A DNA stretch of 52,948 nucleotides from assembly GCA_022821235.1 (NCBI GenBank), contig JAJEEA010000013.1, positions 1 to 52,948 on the forward strand, written 5' to 3'. Below, piece by piece: positions 7,611 to 16,987 of this stretch (position 1 is the stretch's first letter; each line of letters starts with the position of its first letter). This DNA is from Vicinamibacteria bacterium (GTDB lineage Bacteria > Acidobacteriota > Vicinamibacteria > Vicinamibacterales > UBA8438). Both the position numbers and the translations under genes were made by a program. Below the pieces are notes generated by a model, which searched no databases, was not told the DNA's origin, and saw only the letters and a program-made list of their open reading frames with translations.

Positions 7611-8741
7611 CTACGGGGTGGTCCCCCACAGCAGCTCGGACACGAACCCGACGGGGATGCCGACGAGCAGCAGCCCCATCGCCACCAGCAGGAACCGCGA
7701 GTAGATGGGCACCTTCAGCGCCCGGTGCTTCAGCTCCATGCGCACCGCCTCGCACTCGTCGATGGCCTGGTAGGCGCGCAGCAGGCTGTCCTCGTCGGTC
7801 ACGTCGAAGTAGTCGCCCCCGTACTCCTGAATCTGCCCGACGAGCTGCGGCACGGTGGGGTGCAGAAAGCTCGCGGTCCGCGCGTCGCTGGTGTTGATGT
7901 AGATGATGTAGGGGACGATGTTCCGCCGGTTCAGCTCGGCGAACTCGGCGTCGGGGAACTCGTCGACGGCGGCGTCGGTGATGATGAGCACGGCCCGGTT
8001 CTGGTTCGAGCCGCGGCCCACCGCCGCCTCGTCCTGGTCGAAGTACTTCACGATGTCCTGCAGCGGCCGGATGATGTTGGTGTCGCCCTCGGCGGGCACG
8101 ATGCGGACCTTGTCGCGCGGCACCACCATCGCCTTGTCGAGGCGCTGGGTCATGACGTAGGGCGCGTCCCACACCTGGTAGTAGTAGAGCTCGTCGTCCA
8201 TGACGAAGTCGTCCACCTTGTACGGGTAGGTGGAGAACAGCCACAGCGACACGCGGTCGTTCTTGTCGCGCCGCATCTCGAGGAACTCGAGATGGGCGTC
8301 GCGGGCGACCTCGGCCTTCGACTTGTTGGTGTCGGGGAACTCCCACGCCATCGAGCCCGACGTGTCGACCAGGTCGACGCGGACCCGCGACTCGACGTAG
8401 CCGCTGACCTCCTCGGTGGCGGTGAGGAACGGGTCGGCGACCGAGAACACGAGCAGCGCGAGGGCGCCGGCGGCCAGCGCCTTGGGCGCGGTGTGGAGGA
8501 CGCGTATCCAGAGCCGCTTGCGGTGCCCCGGCTCGATGGCGTGCCCGGAGTGCTCGCGGACGTTGCGCTTGCTGACCGCGGCCAGCCGCACCAGGGTCAG
8601 GGCGAGCACGACCCCGAGCACGAGCGCGATCCCCATCGCGATGCCGACGTCGCCGTAGCGGATCGCCGCGAAGTCGGTCGCGATCAGCTCGCGGACGCCG
8701 CCGTCGACGAACACGACGAACTCTGACCAGGGCATCAGCAT
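7611..8741 (-). CDS. VWA-domain membrane protein, MxaC/BatA-like
   Basis: The protein has 376 residues. Membrane helices lie at ~32-53 and ~85-103, followed by a von Willebrand A domain with MIDAS motif DTSGS (126-130) and a later Asp in VLIITDAAVDEF. A C-terminal membrane helix, RFLLVAMGLLLVGIPVGFV, ends the protein. Together with the other VWA protein it would form the periplasmic chaperone/metal-insertion part of an Mxa/Bat-like complex driven by the MoxR ATPase. ATG 8741 is preferred; GTG 8750, three codons upstream, is also possible. It sits third from the end of the cluster, matching mxaC. Confidence 0.85.
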   Translation of the reverse strand: MLMPWSEFVVFVDGGVRELIATDFAAIRYGDVGIAMGIALVLGVVLALTLVRLAAVSKRNVREHSGHAIEPGHRKRLWIRVLHTAPKALAAGALALLVFSVADPFLTATEEVSGYVESRVRVDLVDTSGSMAWEFPDTNKSKAEVARDAHLEFLEMRRDKNDRVSLWLFSTYPYKVDDFVMDDELYYYQVWDAPYVMTQRLDKAMVVPRDKVRIVPAEGDTNIIRPLQDIVKYFDQDEAAVGRGSNQNRAVLIITDAAVDEFPDAEFAELNRRNIVPYIIYINTSDARTASFLHPTVPQLVGQIQEYGGDYFDVTDEDSLLRAYQAIDECEAVRMELKHRALKVPIYSRFLLVAMGLLLVGIPVGFVSELLWGTTP

Positions 8742-8760
8742 GTCGTTCACCCGCTGGCCC

Positions 8761-8823
8761 GGGCACCGCCGCCCCGCGGCGCCGCTGCCCGCCCAGCCAA
8801 TCCTACCGAAGTCCGCACCGTCC
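8761..8823 (-). repeat. REP-like element copy I
   Basis: Near-duplicate of 6721-6783 in the same orientation, lying upstream of the mxaC-like gene. On the minus strand it reads GTGCGGACTTCGGTAGG, TTGGCTGGGCGGGCAGCGG and then a GC-rich palindrome. It aligns with the tail of copy G (GCGCGGACTCCTGCAGG, TTGGTTTGGCGCCCAGCGG). Confidence 0.68.
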
Positions 8824-8908
8824 CGGCCCGGAAACGTCGCCGGTGAGCTTCGAACGCGGCCCAACCGGGCCTGACGGGAGCGGCGCCGTTCCGCGGCGCC
8901 GCCGCTCG

Positions 8909-10036
8909 CTACCCCTTCGCCGGACGCGGGGCCGCGGCCCCCACCAGCGCCTTCAGGTTGTTCATCATCCGCACGTACGGCCGCAGCCGGTAGAGCGCCT
9001 CGCCCAGCATGCGCGCCTCGCCGGCCGGGTGCTCGACCGGCGCCGGCACGCCCGTCTCGAGCCCCCGCTGATACGCCACGAGCCGGCCCGCGAGCACCCC
9101 GAGCGCGGCCTTGCGGTAGCTGTCCTTCAGCCCGTCGACGTGCCGCTGGATGTCGAGGGCGGTGTCGCCGGGAACCAGCCCGGGCAGGTCCGCCTGCAGG
9201 TAGTCGCGCAGGGCGAGCACCAGCGCCCGCTGGCGGTCGCCGAGCTGACCGGCGCCGGCGTCCCGGGGCAGCCGCCTCAGCGCCGCCAGCTCGCGGCCCA
9301 CCACGCGCCGCGCCTCCCAGATCGACAGCGGCGCCGGAATCTGCGCCTCGATGCGGGCCAGCTCGTCCTCTTCCTGCTGCTTCTCGATGGAGACCGCCTT
9401 CGGCTTGCGGGCGAACCGCACGAGCATCACGAGCCAGACGAGCAGCGGCAGGGGAGCGACGACCCACGCCAGGCCGCGGAAGAAAGCCGCGAGGCCCGAG
9501 AAGGTGCCGAGCTCGATGGTGTCGCGGATGTCGAGCAGCGGCTCGTCGGTGATCGACGTCACGTACCGCACCAGCCCCTGCCCCCCGTCGACCTGCTGGA
9601 CCTCGGCGTCCTCGATGTCCTCGCCGAGGTCCCGCACCAGGTAGTAGAAGCTGAAGCTCGGCAGGGCGTAGGTCATCTTGTTGGGGTCGACGAGGCGGAA
9701 CTCGTACACGAAGTCCCAGATGTGGGTGTCGTCGATGCGGTCCTTCTCGACCACCAGCGCCGTCGCCTCGAACGGGTGGACCGGCAGCGCCTCGGGGGTC
9801 ATGCGGTCCTCGAGGACGATGATCTCCTGGCCGCTCGGGATCAGGTCGGGAAAGCGCAGCCGGTAGCGCTGGGTGATGCGGTCGCCGGTCTTGACGACGG
9901 TCGGCTCGAGCTCCAGCGTCTCGACCCGGACGAGCCCCGCGCCGGGCATGCCGACGTCGGGCGGCTGGGCGGCCGACGGCGGCGGCGCGAGCAACAGGAG
10001 GCCGGTTGCGGCAACGAGTAGGCGTGTCATGGTCAC
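8909..10036 (-). CDS. MxaA/BatD-like periplasmic-membrane protein
   Basis: A 375-residue protein with an N-terminal signal peptide (TRLLVAATGLLLLAPPPSAAQ). A beta-rich periplasmic region (~30-190) is followed by one membrane helix, GLAWVVAPLPLLVWLVMLVRF (~205-225), and a helical cytoplasmic tail. This topology and its place after the DUF58 gene fit MxaA or BatD proteins, which take part in assembly of calcium-dependent methanol dehydrogenase or in envelope stress. Sequence-level evidence for the family is weak. GTG 10036 has AGGGA about 8 bases upstream; ATG 10030 is a near alternative. Confidence 0.72.
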   Translation of the reverse strand: MTMTRLLVAATGLLLLAPPPSAAQPPDVGMPGAGLVRVETLELEPTVVKTGDRITQRYRLRFPDLIPSGQEIIVLEDRMTPEALPVHPFEATALVVEKDRIDDTHIWDFVYEFRLVDPNKMTYALPSFSFYYLVRDLGEDIEDAEVQQVDGGQGLVRYVTSITDEPLLDIRDTIELGTFSGLAAFFRGLAWVVAPLPLLVWLVMLVRFARKPKAVSIEKQQEEDELARIEAQIPAPLSIWEARRVVGRELAALRRLPRDAGAGQLGDRQRALVLALRDYLQADLPGLVPGDTALDIQRHVDGLKDSYRKAALGVLAGRLVAYQRGLETGVPAPVEHPAGEARMLGEALYRLRPYVRMMNNLKALVGAAAPRPAKG

Positions 10037-10106
10037 CCGATCTTCCCTGCCAGTCTGCGAAGGCCCGCGCCGTTCCAGGGCGCAGCCTCCAGCCGACGGC
10101 GCAGCT

Positions 10107-11024
10107 CTACCGCGCGAATCGCGACATCAGGAACTTGGGCAGCTCCTCGAGGTGGTTCTGCTCGGTCAGCACCGTCGAGTCGATGCCCGCCTGGTGTTTC
10201 AGCTTGTACTGCAGCGACGCCCGCGTCTCCTCGATGCGCCGCCGAATCGCGCCCGCCTTCCGCGCCGAGATCACGGTCTGCTTGCGCGTCTCCATGTCCG
10301 AGATCCGGATGTAGCCGAGCCGGCTCCTGACCCGGAACTCGTCGGGGTCGTCGAGGACGAGCACGATCATATCGTGCTTCGCGGCCAGCGTGCTCAGTTG
10401 CTTGAAGTCGACCGCGTCGGGGTCGTTGACGAGGTCCACCAGATCGGTCAGCAGGATGATAGAGTGGCGCGTCTTCAGCCGCGCCAGCATGAAGTCGACG
10501 GCGACCTTCAGGTGGGCCTTCCGGCGGGTCGGGTGCTCGCGCTCCAGGTTCAGCTTCTCGAAGATCTTGTACGCCATGTAGAAGACCTGCGAGGTCCCGA
10601 GCTTCGGGCGCAGGTAGAGCTCGACGCGGTCCGAGTAGCCGAGCAGCCCCACCGGGTCGCGCAGGTTGGCGCGGGTCAGCCCGATGTTGCCGAGGAGGTC
10701 GAGCATCAGCAGCGCCTTGTTGGTCTCCTGCGACACCTGGAACAGCGTCGAGTACGACAGGTCGCAGACGATCAGGGTGCGGAGCTCCTTGGGCTCCATC
10801 CGCTCGATGCGGTACAGCTTCTCGGGGTACGTGCGGAGGCTGAGGCTCCACGCCACGTCCTTCAGGGGCTGGCCGGGCCGCCACTGGTCGACCCCGACGA
10901 TGTCGTAGCCGGTCCCCTTGAACCCGCTCTTGTGCTCGCCGAAGTGGATGCTGTTGGAGGTCTTGCGGGCCCGGATGCCGTGCTTGATGTCGCGGAACCG
11001 GGCGTAGACCTCCTCTACTTCCAC
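10107..11024 (-). CDS. DUF58-domain protein (MxaS-like)
   Basis: The protein has 305 residues. The DUF58 signature region GVDQWRPGQPLKDVAWSLSLRTYPEKLYR lies at ~44-72. It continues into a VWA-like fold with LRTLIVCDLSYST and HSIILLTDLVDLVNDP. DUF58 proteins are regularly encoded next to MoxR ATPases and are thought to be their cytoplasmic adaptors. GTG 11024 is supported by GGAGGT 6 bases upstream and by a 10-bp overlap with the moxR-like stop, so the two are probably translationally coupled. It corresponds to mxaS in gene order. Confidence 0.88.
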   Translation of the reverse strand: MEVEEVYARFRDIKHGIRARKTSNSIHFGEHKSGFKGTGYDIVGVDQWRPGQPLKDVAWSLSLRTYPEKLYRIERMEPKELRTLIVCDLSYSTLFQVSQETNKALLMLDLLGNIGLTRANLRDPVGLLGYSDRVELYLRPKLGTSQVFYMAYKIFEKLNLEREHPTRRKAHLKVAVDFMLARLKTRHSIILLTDLVDLVNDPDAVDFKQLSTLAAKHDMIVLVLDDPDEFRVRSRLGYIRISDMETRKQTVISARKAGAIRRRIEETRASLQYKLKHQAGIDSTVLTEQNHLEELPKFLMSRFAR

Positions 11025-12130
11025 GGCGGAACCTCCATGTCCCGCAGGATCTGCTGGAGCAGGTCGTCCTTGTCGACCGAGAACTCCATGCCCTCGCGCA
11101 GCACGATGCGGTGGGCGAGCACGGGGCCCGCCACCGCCTTGATGTGGTCCGGCGTGATCGTCATGTCGCCGTTGAAGAAGGCGAAGGTGCGGGCCACCGC
11201 CTCGAGGTGGAAGTGCACGCGGGGCGAGATGCCCACCCGGATGTACTCCTTGACGGTCCGCGCCGCCCGCCCCATGACGCGGTGGGGGCGGGTGTTCCGG
11301 ATCAGGCGCACCTTGTACTGCTGCGCGTAGTCCGACATCCCGACGTTGTCGAAGATGTAGCGTGCGATGTCGAGCACCTCGTAGAGGTCGGTCAGCTTCT
11401 CGACCTTGCGCCCGACCACGTTGCGGGCGCTGATGTTCAGCTCGTCCTCCTCGTCCTCGGGGTCGAGCATGTTGATGGACAGCGTCGTCCGGTCGAGCTG
11501 GGCCACCGGGTTGGCGAACGTGCCCTCCTCCTCGCCGAAGATGTTCTCGGTGCAGATGACCATGAAGAAGCGGGGCCCCTCGATGTCGTTGAAGTCGCAC
11601 GACAGCGGGAACAGGGGCAGCATCTTGCCCTCGGCGAGGTTGCCGTAGTCCGAGCTGAGGGTGGCCGAGCTCTCCTCCATGCCCTCGAGCACCGCCGCCT
11701 TGGTCTTGCCCGACAGCCGGTTGTCCTCGTCGATGAGGACGATGTGGGCCATCAGCTTGCCGGGCTTGAACACCAGCTTGCGCGAGCCGTCGGTCTCCTC
11801 GACGATGGTCTCGTAGCCCAGGATGTCCTCGGGCATGTACGTCGGCAGGCCCTGGATGCGCTCGAACTTGGCGTCGATGGCCATCGCGCAGGCGCTGACG
11901 AGGTCGGTCTTGCCGGTGCCCGTCGGCCCCCGGAACATGACGTGGGGCTGGCGCAGCAGCTTGCTCTGGCTCAGCTTGTCGGTGTACGGCAGCAACGTGA
12001 AGAACGCCCAGGACAGGATGCGGGCGGCATCGTCGAGGCCGTAGAGCCACTTGGTCGACTCCTGCTGGAACCGCTGGACCACCTCGTTGGCCCGGTCGAA
12101 GTCGATTTCGCGCGTCGGTTGCACGGCCAT
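11015..12130 (-). CDS. MoxR-family AAA+ ATPase (MxaR-like)
   Basis: The protein has 371 residues. Walker A GPTGTGKT is at 68-75 and Walker B VLIDEDN at 131-137. Sensor 1 lies near MVICTENIFGEEEGTF, and an arginine-rich C-terminal lid includes VMGRAARTVKEYI. MoxR ATPases act as chaperone-like motors that help insert cofactors or mature periplasmic complexes through VWA partners. The start MAVQPTREIDF at 12130 has a weak AGGA element upstream. It is the first gene of the six-gene mxaRSACKL-ordered cluster, and a 183-bp gap separates it from the TonB receptor gene upstream. Confidence 0.92.
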   Translation of the reverse strand: MAVQPTREIDFDRANEVVQRFQQESTKWLYGLDDAARILSWAFFTLLPYTDKLSQSKLLRQPHVMFRGPTGTGKTDLVSACAMAIDAKFERIQGLPTYMPEDILGYETIVEETDGSRKLVFKPGKLMAHIVLIDEDNRLSGKTKAAVLEGMEESSATLSSDYGNLAEGKMLPLFPLSCDFNDIEGPRFFMVICTENIFGEEEGTFANPVAQLDRTTLSINMLDPEDEEDELNISARNVVGRKVEKLTDLYEVLDIARYIFDNVGMSDYAQQYKVRLIRNTRPHRVMGRAARTVKEYIRVGISPRVHFHLEAVARTFAFFNGDMTITPDHIKAVAGPVLAHRIVLREGMEFSVDKDDLLQQILRDMEVPPWK

Positions 12131-12313
12131 GAGTCTGTCCTGGTCTCCCTTCGATGGTGCTGCGCGGGCGAGCCGGTCACCCGGCCGGCGAGCTCGTCAC
12201 GCCCGATCCGCCGGCAGTCGGGGCCGGTTCAGAGGCGCCCGCTTCACACCGGTGCCGTGAAGCGAGCCCCTAAGTGTGTCCGCACCGTCGCCCCGCGTCA
12301 AGGCGGAGGGGTG

Positions 12314-14668
12314 CTAGCGGGGGCCGCCTCCGATCGTCAGCCCCACGTAGTACTCGCGGTCGGGGGAGGGCTCGAAGTAGCGGCCGCCGAACGCGTTGGT
12401 GATGGTGGACGAGTTGTAGATCTCGTTGAACAGGTTGTCGATGCCCCAGAACGGGCGGACGTCGACGCCGCCCAGGGTCGCGTCGAACCCGAAGCGCAGG
12501 TCGACCACCGTGTACGCCCAGTTGAACACGGTGTTGGCGTTGTTCAGGGTGTAGTCGTCGACCCACCGGACGGTCATCCCCGAGCGCAGGCCGAACGGCG
12601 CGGTGTGGTTGAAGCCGGCGAAGATGCGGTGCGGCGGCGACCCCGGCTCGACGTTGCCGGCGAAGTCGTTGCCGCCGGGCGCGAACTGCACGAACTCGAA
12701 GTTCTGGTACGTGTACGCGAGCCGGGTGCTGAACGCGGGGTCCGGGATCCACTCGAGCAGCAGCTCGACGCCGTCGCGCGACGACTCGCCGGCGTTGCGG
12801 AAGAAGACCTCCTCGGTCGGGCTCTGGAACGAGACGAGGGCGTTGTCGACGGTGGACACGTACACCGCCGCCTCGTAGCGCAGCCGCGCCGCCTCGGCCA
12901 GCCCCCGGATGCCGACCTCGAAGCTGCGCAGGTCCTGCGGCCCCAGCTCCTGGTTGAACCCGCCTTCCCCGGTCGGCGTGTTCGACAGCTCGACGGTGGT
13001 GGGGGTCTCGTAGGCGGTGGCGAAGCTCGTGAAGAAGTTGACGTTGGGGGTCGCGGCGACGGTCAGGCCGACCGAGGGGCTGAACGCGTCCATCCTGCGG
13101 TCGCCGGACTGGTCGCCGTCGTCGAGCTTGCGGTCGCCGGCCCGGAAGTCGTAGTAGTCCCAGCGCACCCCGGCCGTGAACCGCACGCGGTCGGTGGGCG
13201 AGACGCCGATCTGGGCGAAGGGTCCGGCCGACCGGACGTCCTCGGTCTGGTCTATCTGCAGGGCGCCGCTCGTGGCGCGCTCGCCGCTCACCTCGGGCGC
13301 CACCTGCGAGAACTCCCGCCGGTCGTCGTTCTGCGACGCCACGTCGACCCCGGCCGCCCAGTCGACGCCCGCGGTCCCCGCGGCCGCGCCGCCGACGTAC
13401 TCCGACCGCAGGCCGCGTCCGTTCCGCCTCAGGTTCACGTTGCGGAACGCGCCCACCGCGTCGAGGTCGCGCCACATGCCCCAGCCCGTCACCCGGAAAA
13501 GCTGGCTCTCGGTGAAGCGGTGCTCCAGGGTGACGCCGCCCTGGCCCTGGTTCGCGCCCTCGCCCCAGTTGCGGGCGGCGGCGACGCCGCGCGCCATCCG
13601 CCTCCGCACGGGGTCGCGGGCGTCCTCCTCGTTGAGGAAGCTCGCGCTCTCGGCGAACGGGCTGTCGTAGTAGTTGAACACCCCGCGGATCTCGGTGGCG
13701 TCGCCCAGCTCGCGCCGCACCACGAAGTTGGCCTGGGTGATCTCGGCGTGGCTGTTGTCGCGGAACCCGTCGGTCTCGAAGCGGCTCACGCTCGTCATGA
13801 ACTGGGTGGGCCCGTCGCCCCCCGCGTCCACGCGGACCTGCTGCCGGTTGTAGCCGTAGCTGCCGAGCTGGACGTCGGGCCGGATGACGAGGGGGCGCGA
13901 GGTGTCGAACGTCGTGGTCAGGTTGATGACGCCGCCGGCGGAGTTCCCGTACAGCACCGAGCTCGGCCCCCGGATGACGTCGATGCGGCCGACCGAGCCG
14001 AGGTCGACGTTGCCCGGCTCGGTGGTGCCGTCGGCGGTGGTGATGGGGATGCCGTCCTGGATGAGGGCGAGCCCGCGCAGCCCGAACCGCGGCTCGGGGG
14101 CGCGGATGCTCAGGCCGATGCCGCCCGACAGGCCGTAGTTGCGGCGGTTCTGGACGAAGAGCCCGGGAATGCCCCGCAGCGCCTCGTCGAGCGACGAGCG
14201 CCGCTGGGCGAACTCGATCTGCTCGCGCGCGACCACCGCCACCGACTGCGGGACGGCGGCGAGGTCCTGATCGGCCCGGGTGACGGTGACCGTCTCCGTC
14301 AGCGGCGCGAGCCCGAGCAGCAGGTTCGCGGTGGCGACGGCCCCCGCCTCGACGGTCACGAACGCGATCTCGCTGGCGAAGCCCGGCAGCACGCCGCGCA
14401 CCTGGTACCGGCCGGCGGGGAGGTCCGCGATCTCGTACTCGCCGAAGCCGTCGCTGACGCCGGCGCCGACGGCGCCGCCTCCCTCGGGCACCGCGGTCAC
14501 CGAGACGCCCGGCAGCACCCCGCCGCTCTCGTCGACGATCACGCCGGCGATGGCGCCCGAGCCCTGTCCCGCCCGGCTCGTCGAGGCCCCGACGGCGAGC
14601 AGCATCAACGCGGCGGCCCCCAGGTGTGCGATCCACCGCGGCCAGTTCGGCTGTTTCCGGTCGTTCAT
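12314..14668 (-). CDS. TonB-dependent outer-membrane receptor with carboxypeptidase-regulatory-like N-terminus
   Basis: The protein has 784 residues. A signal peptide (to ~33) is followed by a carboxypeptidase-regulatory-like beta sandwich (GAIAGVIVDESGGVLPGVSVTA, ~38-120). Next is the plug domain (EALRGIPGLFVQNRRN; RIDVIRGPSSVLYGNSAGGVINL). A 22-strand-type barrel ends with EYYVGLTIGGGP. The closing strand and plug resemble FecA/iron-siderophore receptors, but substrate cannot be told from sequence. ATG 14668 gives MNDRKQPNWPRW and a good signal peptide, with AGGA upstream. No ExbB/ExbD/TonB genes are in the window. Confidence 0.92.
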   Translation of the reverse strand: MNDRKQPNWPRWIAHLGAAALMLLAVGASTSRAGQGSGAIAGVIVDESGGVLPGVSVTAVPEGGGAVGAGVSDGFGEYEIADLPAGRYQVRGVLPGFASEIAFVTVEAGAVATANLLLGLAPLTETVTVTRADQDLAAVPQSVAVVAREQIEFAQRRSSLDEALRGIPGLFVQNRRNYGLSGGIGLSIRAPEPRFGLRGLALIQDGIPITTADGTTEPGNVDLGSVGRIDVIRGPSSVLYGNSAGGVINLTTTFDTSRPLVIRPDVQLGSYGYNRQQVRVDAGGDGPTQFMTSVSRFETDGFRDNSHAEITQANFVVRRELGDATEIRGVFNYYDSPFAESASFLNEEDARDPVRRRMARGVAAARNWGEGANQGQGGVTLEHRFTESQLFRVTGWGMWRDLDAVGAFRNVNLRRNGRGLRSEYVGGAAAGTAGVDWAAGVDVASQNDDRREFSQVAPEVSGERATSGALQIDQTEDVRSAGPFAQIGVSPTDRVRFTAGVRWDYYDFRAGDRKLDDGDQSGDRRMDAFSPSVGLTVAATPNVNFFTSFATAYETPTTVELSNTPTGEGGFNQELGPQDLRSFEVGIRGLAEAARLRYEAAVYVSTVDNALVSFQSPTEEVFFRNAGESSRDGVELLLEWIPDPAFSTRLAYTYQNFEFVQFAPGGNDFAGNVEPGSPPHRIFAGFNHTAPFGLRSGMTVRWVDDYTLNNANTVFNWAYTVVDLRFGFDATLGGVDVRPFWGIDNLFNEIYNSSTITNAFGGRYFEPSPDREYYVGLTIGGGPR

Positions 14669-15169
14669 GGTCCTCGTTTCCCCGCTCGGCGCGGTACGGT
14701 GACGACGACTCGCCGACGCATGGCGGTTCGCCCGATGCGCGCTGCCCGCCCCTCGCGTCGCCGTCGTCTGCCGACGGCGGTACCACTCTCCCTGACCGCC
14801 ATGATAGCAATGAGCCCCGTGGACGAACAACGAGCGGCGGTTCGGGATCGGGCCTGACCGGTTACCCCGCCCCGCTTGCCGCCGCCGGGCCGAGCACCAT
14901 GATCCGAGCCGGGAGTCTGCGCCGTTGAACCGTGGTGTGATGTTCTTCTCGGGCGGCGTCTCACCGAACGACGGCGCCTGAAGGTGGGCGTGGCCCTCGT
15001 CCTGGCTTCGGGTGCGCGGACGCCGAGCCGGGAGCGCGGTCTGCCCGCCGAGGGACGTCCCGCCGACGTGGGCGCGGGCGACCGGCAACGGTGGAGCGGG
15101 TTTCGTCGCGAGCTTGCTGGCGGTGGTGCCGCCGGGGGCTTCCGACCGGCAGCCGCCGTCGACGCGGCG
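14669..15169. other. 501-bp intergenic region upstream of the TonB receptor gene
   Basis: No coding signal is seen here. It contains a 7-bp hairpin, GCCGTCGTCTGCCGACGGC (around 14759-14777), a possible minus-strand promoter (14801-14830) and GC-rich sequence without repeats of the REP-like family. Confidence 0.6.
14801..14830 (-). promoter_or_regulatory. Possible sigma-70-type promoter of the TonB receptor gene
   Basis: On the minus strand TTGTTC (14830-14825) and TATCAT (14806-14801) are separated by 18 bp. The site is about 130 bp upstream of the receptor ATG and lies in a locally AT-richer stretch. It is a pattern match only. Confidence 0.35.
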
Positions 15170-16987
15170 TCAGTCTGCCGGCCGAGTCCCGGCTTCCGTC
15201 TCGTCGCCCACGGCGTCGCACGCCGCCAGCTCCCAGCCGTGAAACACCACGGCGAGGCCGACGTGCCGCACGGCCGGCGACTGGAGGCGCAGGCGCGCGT
15301 CGGCCAGGTAGCCGCGCAACTGTGTCCGGGCGTCCTCGAGCCGCGACTCCACCGCCGCCGCGTTCGCCTCCTCGCCGCGCTTCAGGTACTTGATCTCGAT
15401 CACGTAGCCGTAGCGCATGTCGGGGTAGCGGGCCAGGAACGGCTCCAGGTGCAGGTCCGCGTAGCCCTTGCCGAGCTCGCGCTCGGAGTGGATCAGGAAG
15501 TGGCCGACGATGCCGAAGTAGGCGGCCAGGAAGGCCTGCACCACCTTCTCGCCGTCCAGGTAGTCGCGGATGCCCGTCTGCGTCTCGATGGCCTCGGCCA
15601 GGTACTCCAGCGCCGGCCGCCACGCGCCGCGGTAGGCCATGTGCCGCACCAGGTTGGAGAATCGGTAGTGGCTGACCGAGAAGACCCCTACGTCGCGGTA
15701 GCCGTCGCGCAGGTAACCGTACAGCAGCCGCCGCACCGTCTGGTTCGGGATGCCGAGCCGTGTGGCGCCGTTCGCCGAGCCGCGGATGCTCAGCAGGCCG
15801 AAGTAGTAGAGCAGCGACAGGAAGTTCTCGGGCTCGACGAGCCCCTCCAGCGGGAAGCTCAGATTGACGTCGGCCTCGGCGCCTCCCGTGCCGGCGACGT
15901 TCCGCAACAGGTCGAAGTTGCCGTTCAGCCGGGCGCCGGCCTCGCGGCCCGTCACCAGCAGATGCCGCAGCTTGCCGTAGTCGATGCGCACGTTGACGTC
16001 GATCGGGTCGTCGGGCATCGGCTTGTTCGGCACCGACTCCGACAGGTAGTAGAGCACCATGTCGGTGTTGTAGAGGTCACCCCGGGCGCCCTTGGCGAAC
16101 CGGTATCCGTCGTACCACTCGTGCATGACCTCCAGCGCCGCGTCCACGTCCTGGTCGAAGGCGCCGCGGTCCCGGTACAGCGCCAGCAGGCCCCGCACCT
16201 CCTCCTCTGTGAAGCCGAGCAGGTCGTTGAACTCGGGCCGCGGGCTGACGTTCTTGCCGATGTTGAAGCCGCTGGTCACGTCGTCCATCGTGATGGGGGA
16301 GACTCCGGTGATGAACAGCCGTTCCAGCCCGCCCCCGCTCTCGCCGGCGCCCGCCTTCAGCGTGGCGAAGAAGTTGCGGTAGAAGCCGCCGCCGTGCGTG
16401 AACGACTCGTACGCCGCGCGGCCGTGGTGGGCCAGCACCGTGTTGGCGAAGTTGTCGTACTCGTCGATCAGGCAGTACAGCGGGATGCCGTGGTCGCCGG
16501 CGTATCGGAACAGCTCGCGGAGCCTGCCGTCCACCGCGGGGTGCGCGAGGATGCGGCGGATGGCCGCTTCGGGGAAGAGGTCCGCGTTGCGCTCCAGCGC
16601 CGCCCGTATCTCGATGAGGCAGTAGGTCTCGAAGCGTTCCCGCAGCGTCTCCAGGGTGTCGTCGAAGGCCGAGAAGTTGAACCGCAGGACGGCGTAGCGC
16701 GACCGGTCGTCCGTCGGTTGCCGGCCGATGTCGGTGCCGTCGAAGACGGCATGCCACTCGTCGGCGCGCGTGCGGTCGTAGTAGTTCTCGAGCACCGACA
16801 CCCAGAGGCTCTTGCCGAAGCGGCGGGGCCGAATCAGGAAGACGTAGCTCTCCTCCTCCAGCCGGCGGAGAAACCGCGTCTTGTCGACGTAGAGCCAGCC
16901 CTTCAGGCGGATGCGCCTGATGTCTGCTTCGCCGTAGGGGATGCGCGGGTAGGCGGCGGCCATCGGGTGCGGCCTCGTCGTCGCCAT
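15170..16987 (-). CDS. AAA-ATPase-like / PD-(D/E)XK nuclease superfamily protein
   Basis: The protein has 605 residues. The N-terminal AAA-like domain has the family start IPYGEADIRRIRLKGWLYVDKT and a divergent P-loop, RPRRFGKSLW (~53-62). Also present are YCLIDEYDNFANTVL (Walker B-like) and FITGVSPITMDDVTSGFNI. The C-terminal nuclease-like domain has YGYVIEIKYLKR, the E-x-K half of a PD-(D/E)XK site. Such genes are common, mobile and often present in many copies in Bacteroidota and other phyla. Their function is unknown but is suspected to involve DNA or defence. It is full length. The start at 16987 has an internal alternative, MAAAYPRIPYGE. No operon partner is evident. Confidence 0.88.
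   Translation of the reverse strand: MATTRPHPMAAAYPRIPYGEADIRRIRLKGWLYVDKTRFLRRLEEESYVFLIRPRRFGKSLWVSVLENYYDRTRADEWHAVFDGTDIGRQPTDDRSRYAVLRFNFSAFDDTLETLRERFETYCLIEIRAALERNADLFPEAAIRRILAHPAVDGRLRELFRYAGDHGIPLYCLIDEYDNFANTVLAHHGRAAYESFTHGGGFYRNFFATLKAGAGESGGGLERLFITGVSPITMDDVTSGFNIGKNVSPRPEFNDLLGFTEEEVRGLLALYRDRGAFDQDVDAALEVMHEWYDGYRFAKGARGDLYNTDMVLYYLSESVPNKPMPDDPIDVNVRIDYGKLRHLLVTGREAGARLNGNFDLLRNVAGTGGAEADVNLSFPLEGLVEPENFLSLLYYFGLLSIRGSANGATRLGIPNQTVRRLLYGYLRDGYRDVGVFSVSHYRFSNLVRHMAYRGAWRPALEYLAEAIETQTGIRDYLDGEKVVQAFLAAYFGIVGHFLIHSERELGKGYADLHLEPFLARYPDMRYGYVIEIKYLKRGEEANAAAVESRLEDARTQLRGYLADARLRLQSPAVRHVGLAVVFHGWELAACDAVGDETEAGTRPAD

Noticed and set aside
11111-14857. A 1248-residue open frame on the plus strand opposite moxR and the TonB receptor
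   Set aside because: It has antisense composition (Arg, Val, Asp, His, Gly) and no domain, and it runs across an intergenic region and two well-supported minus-strand genes.
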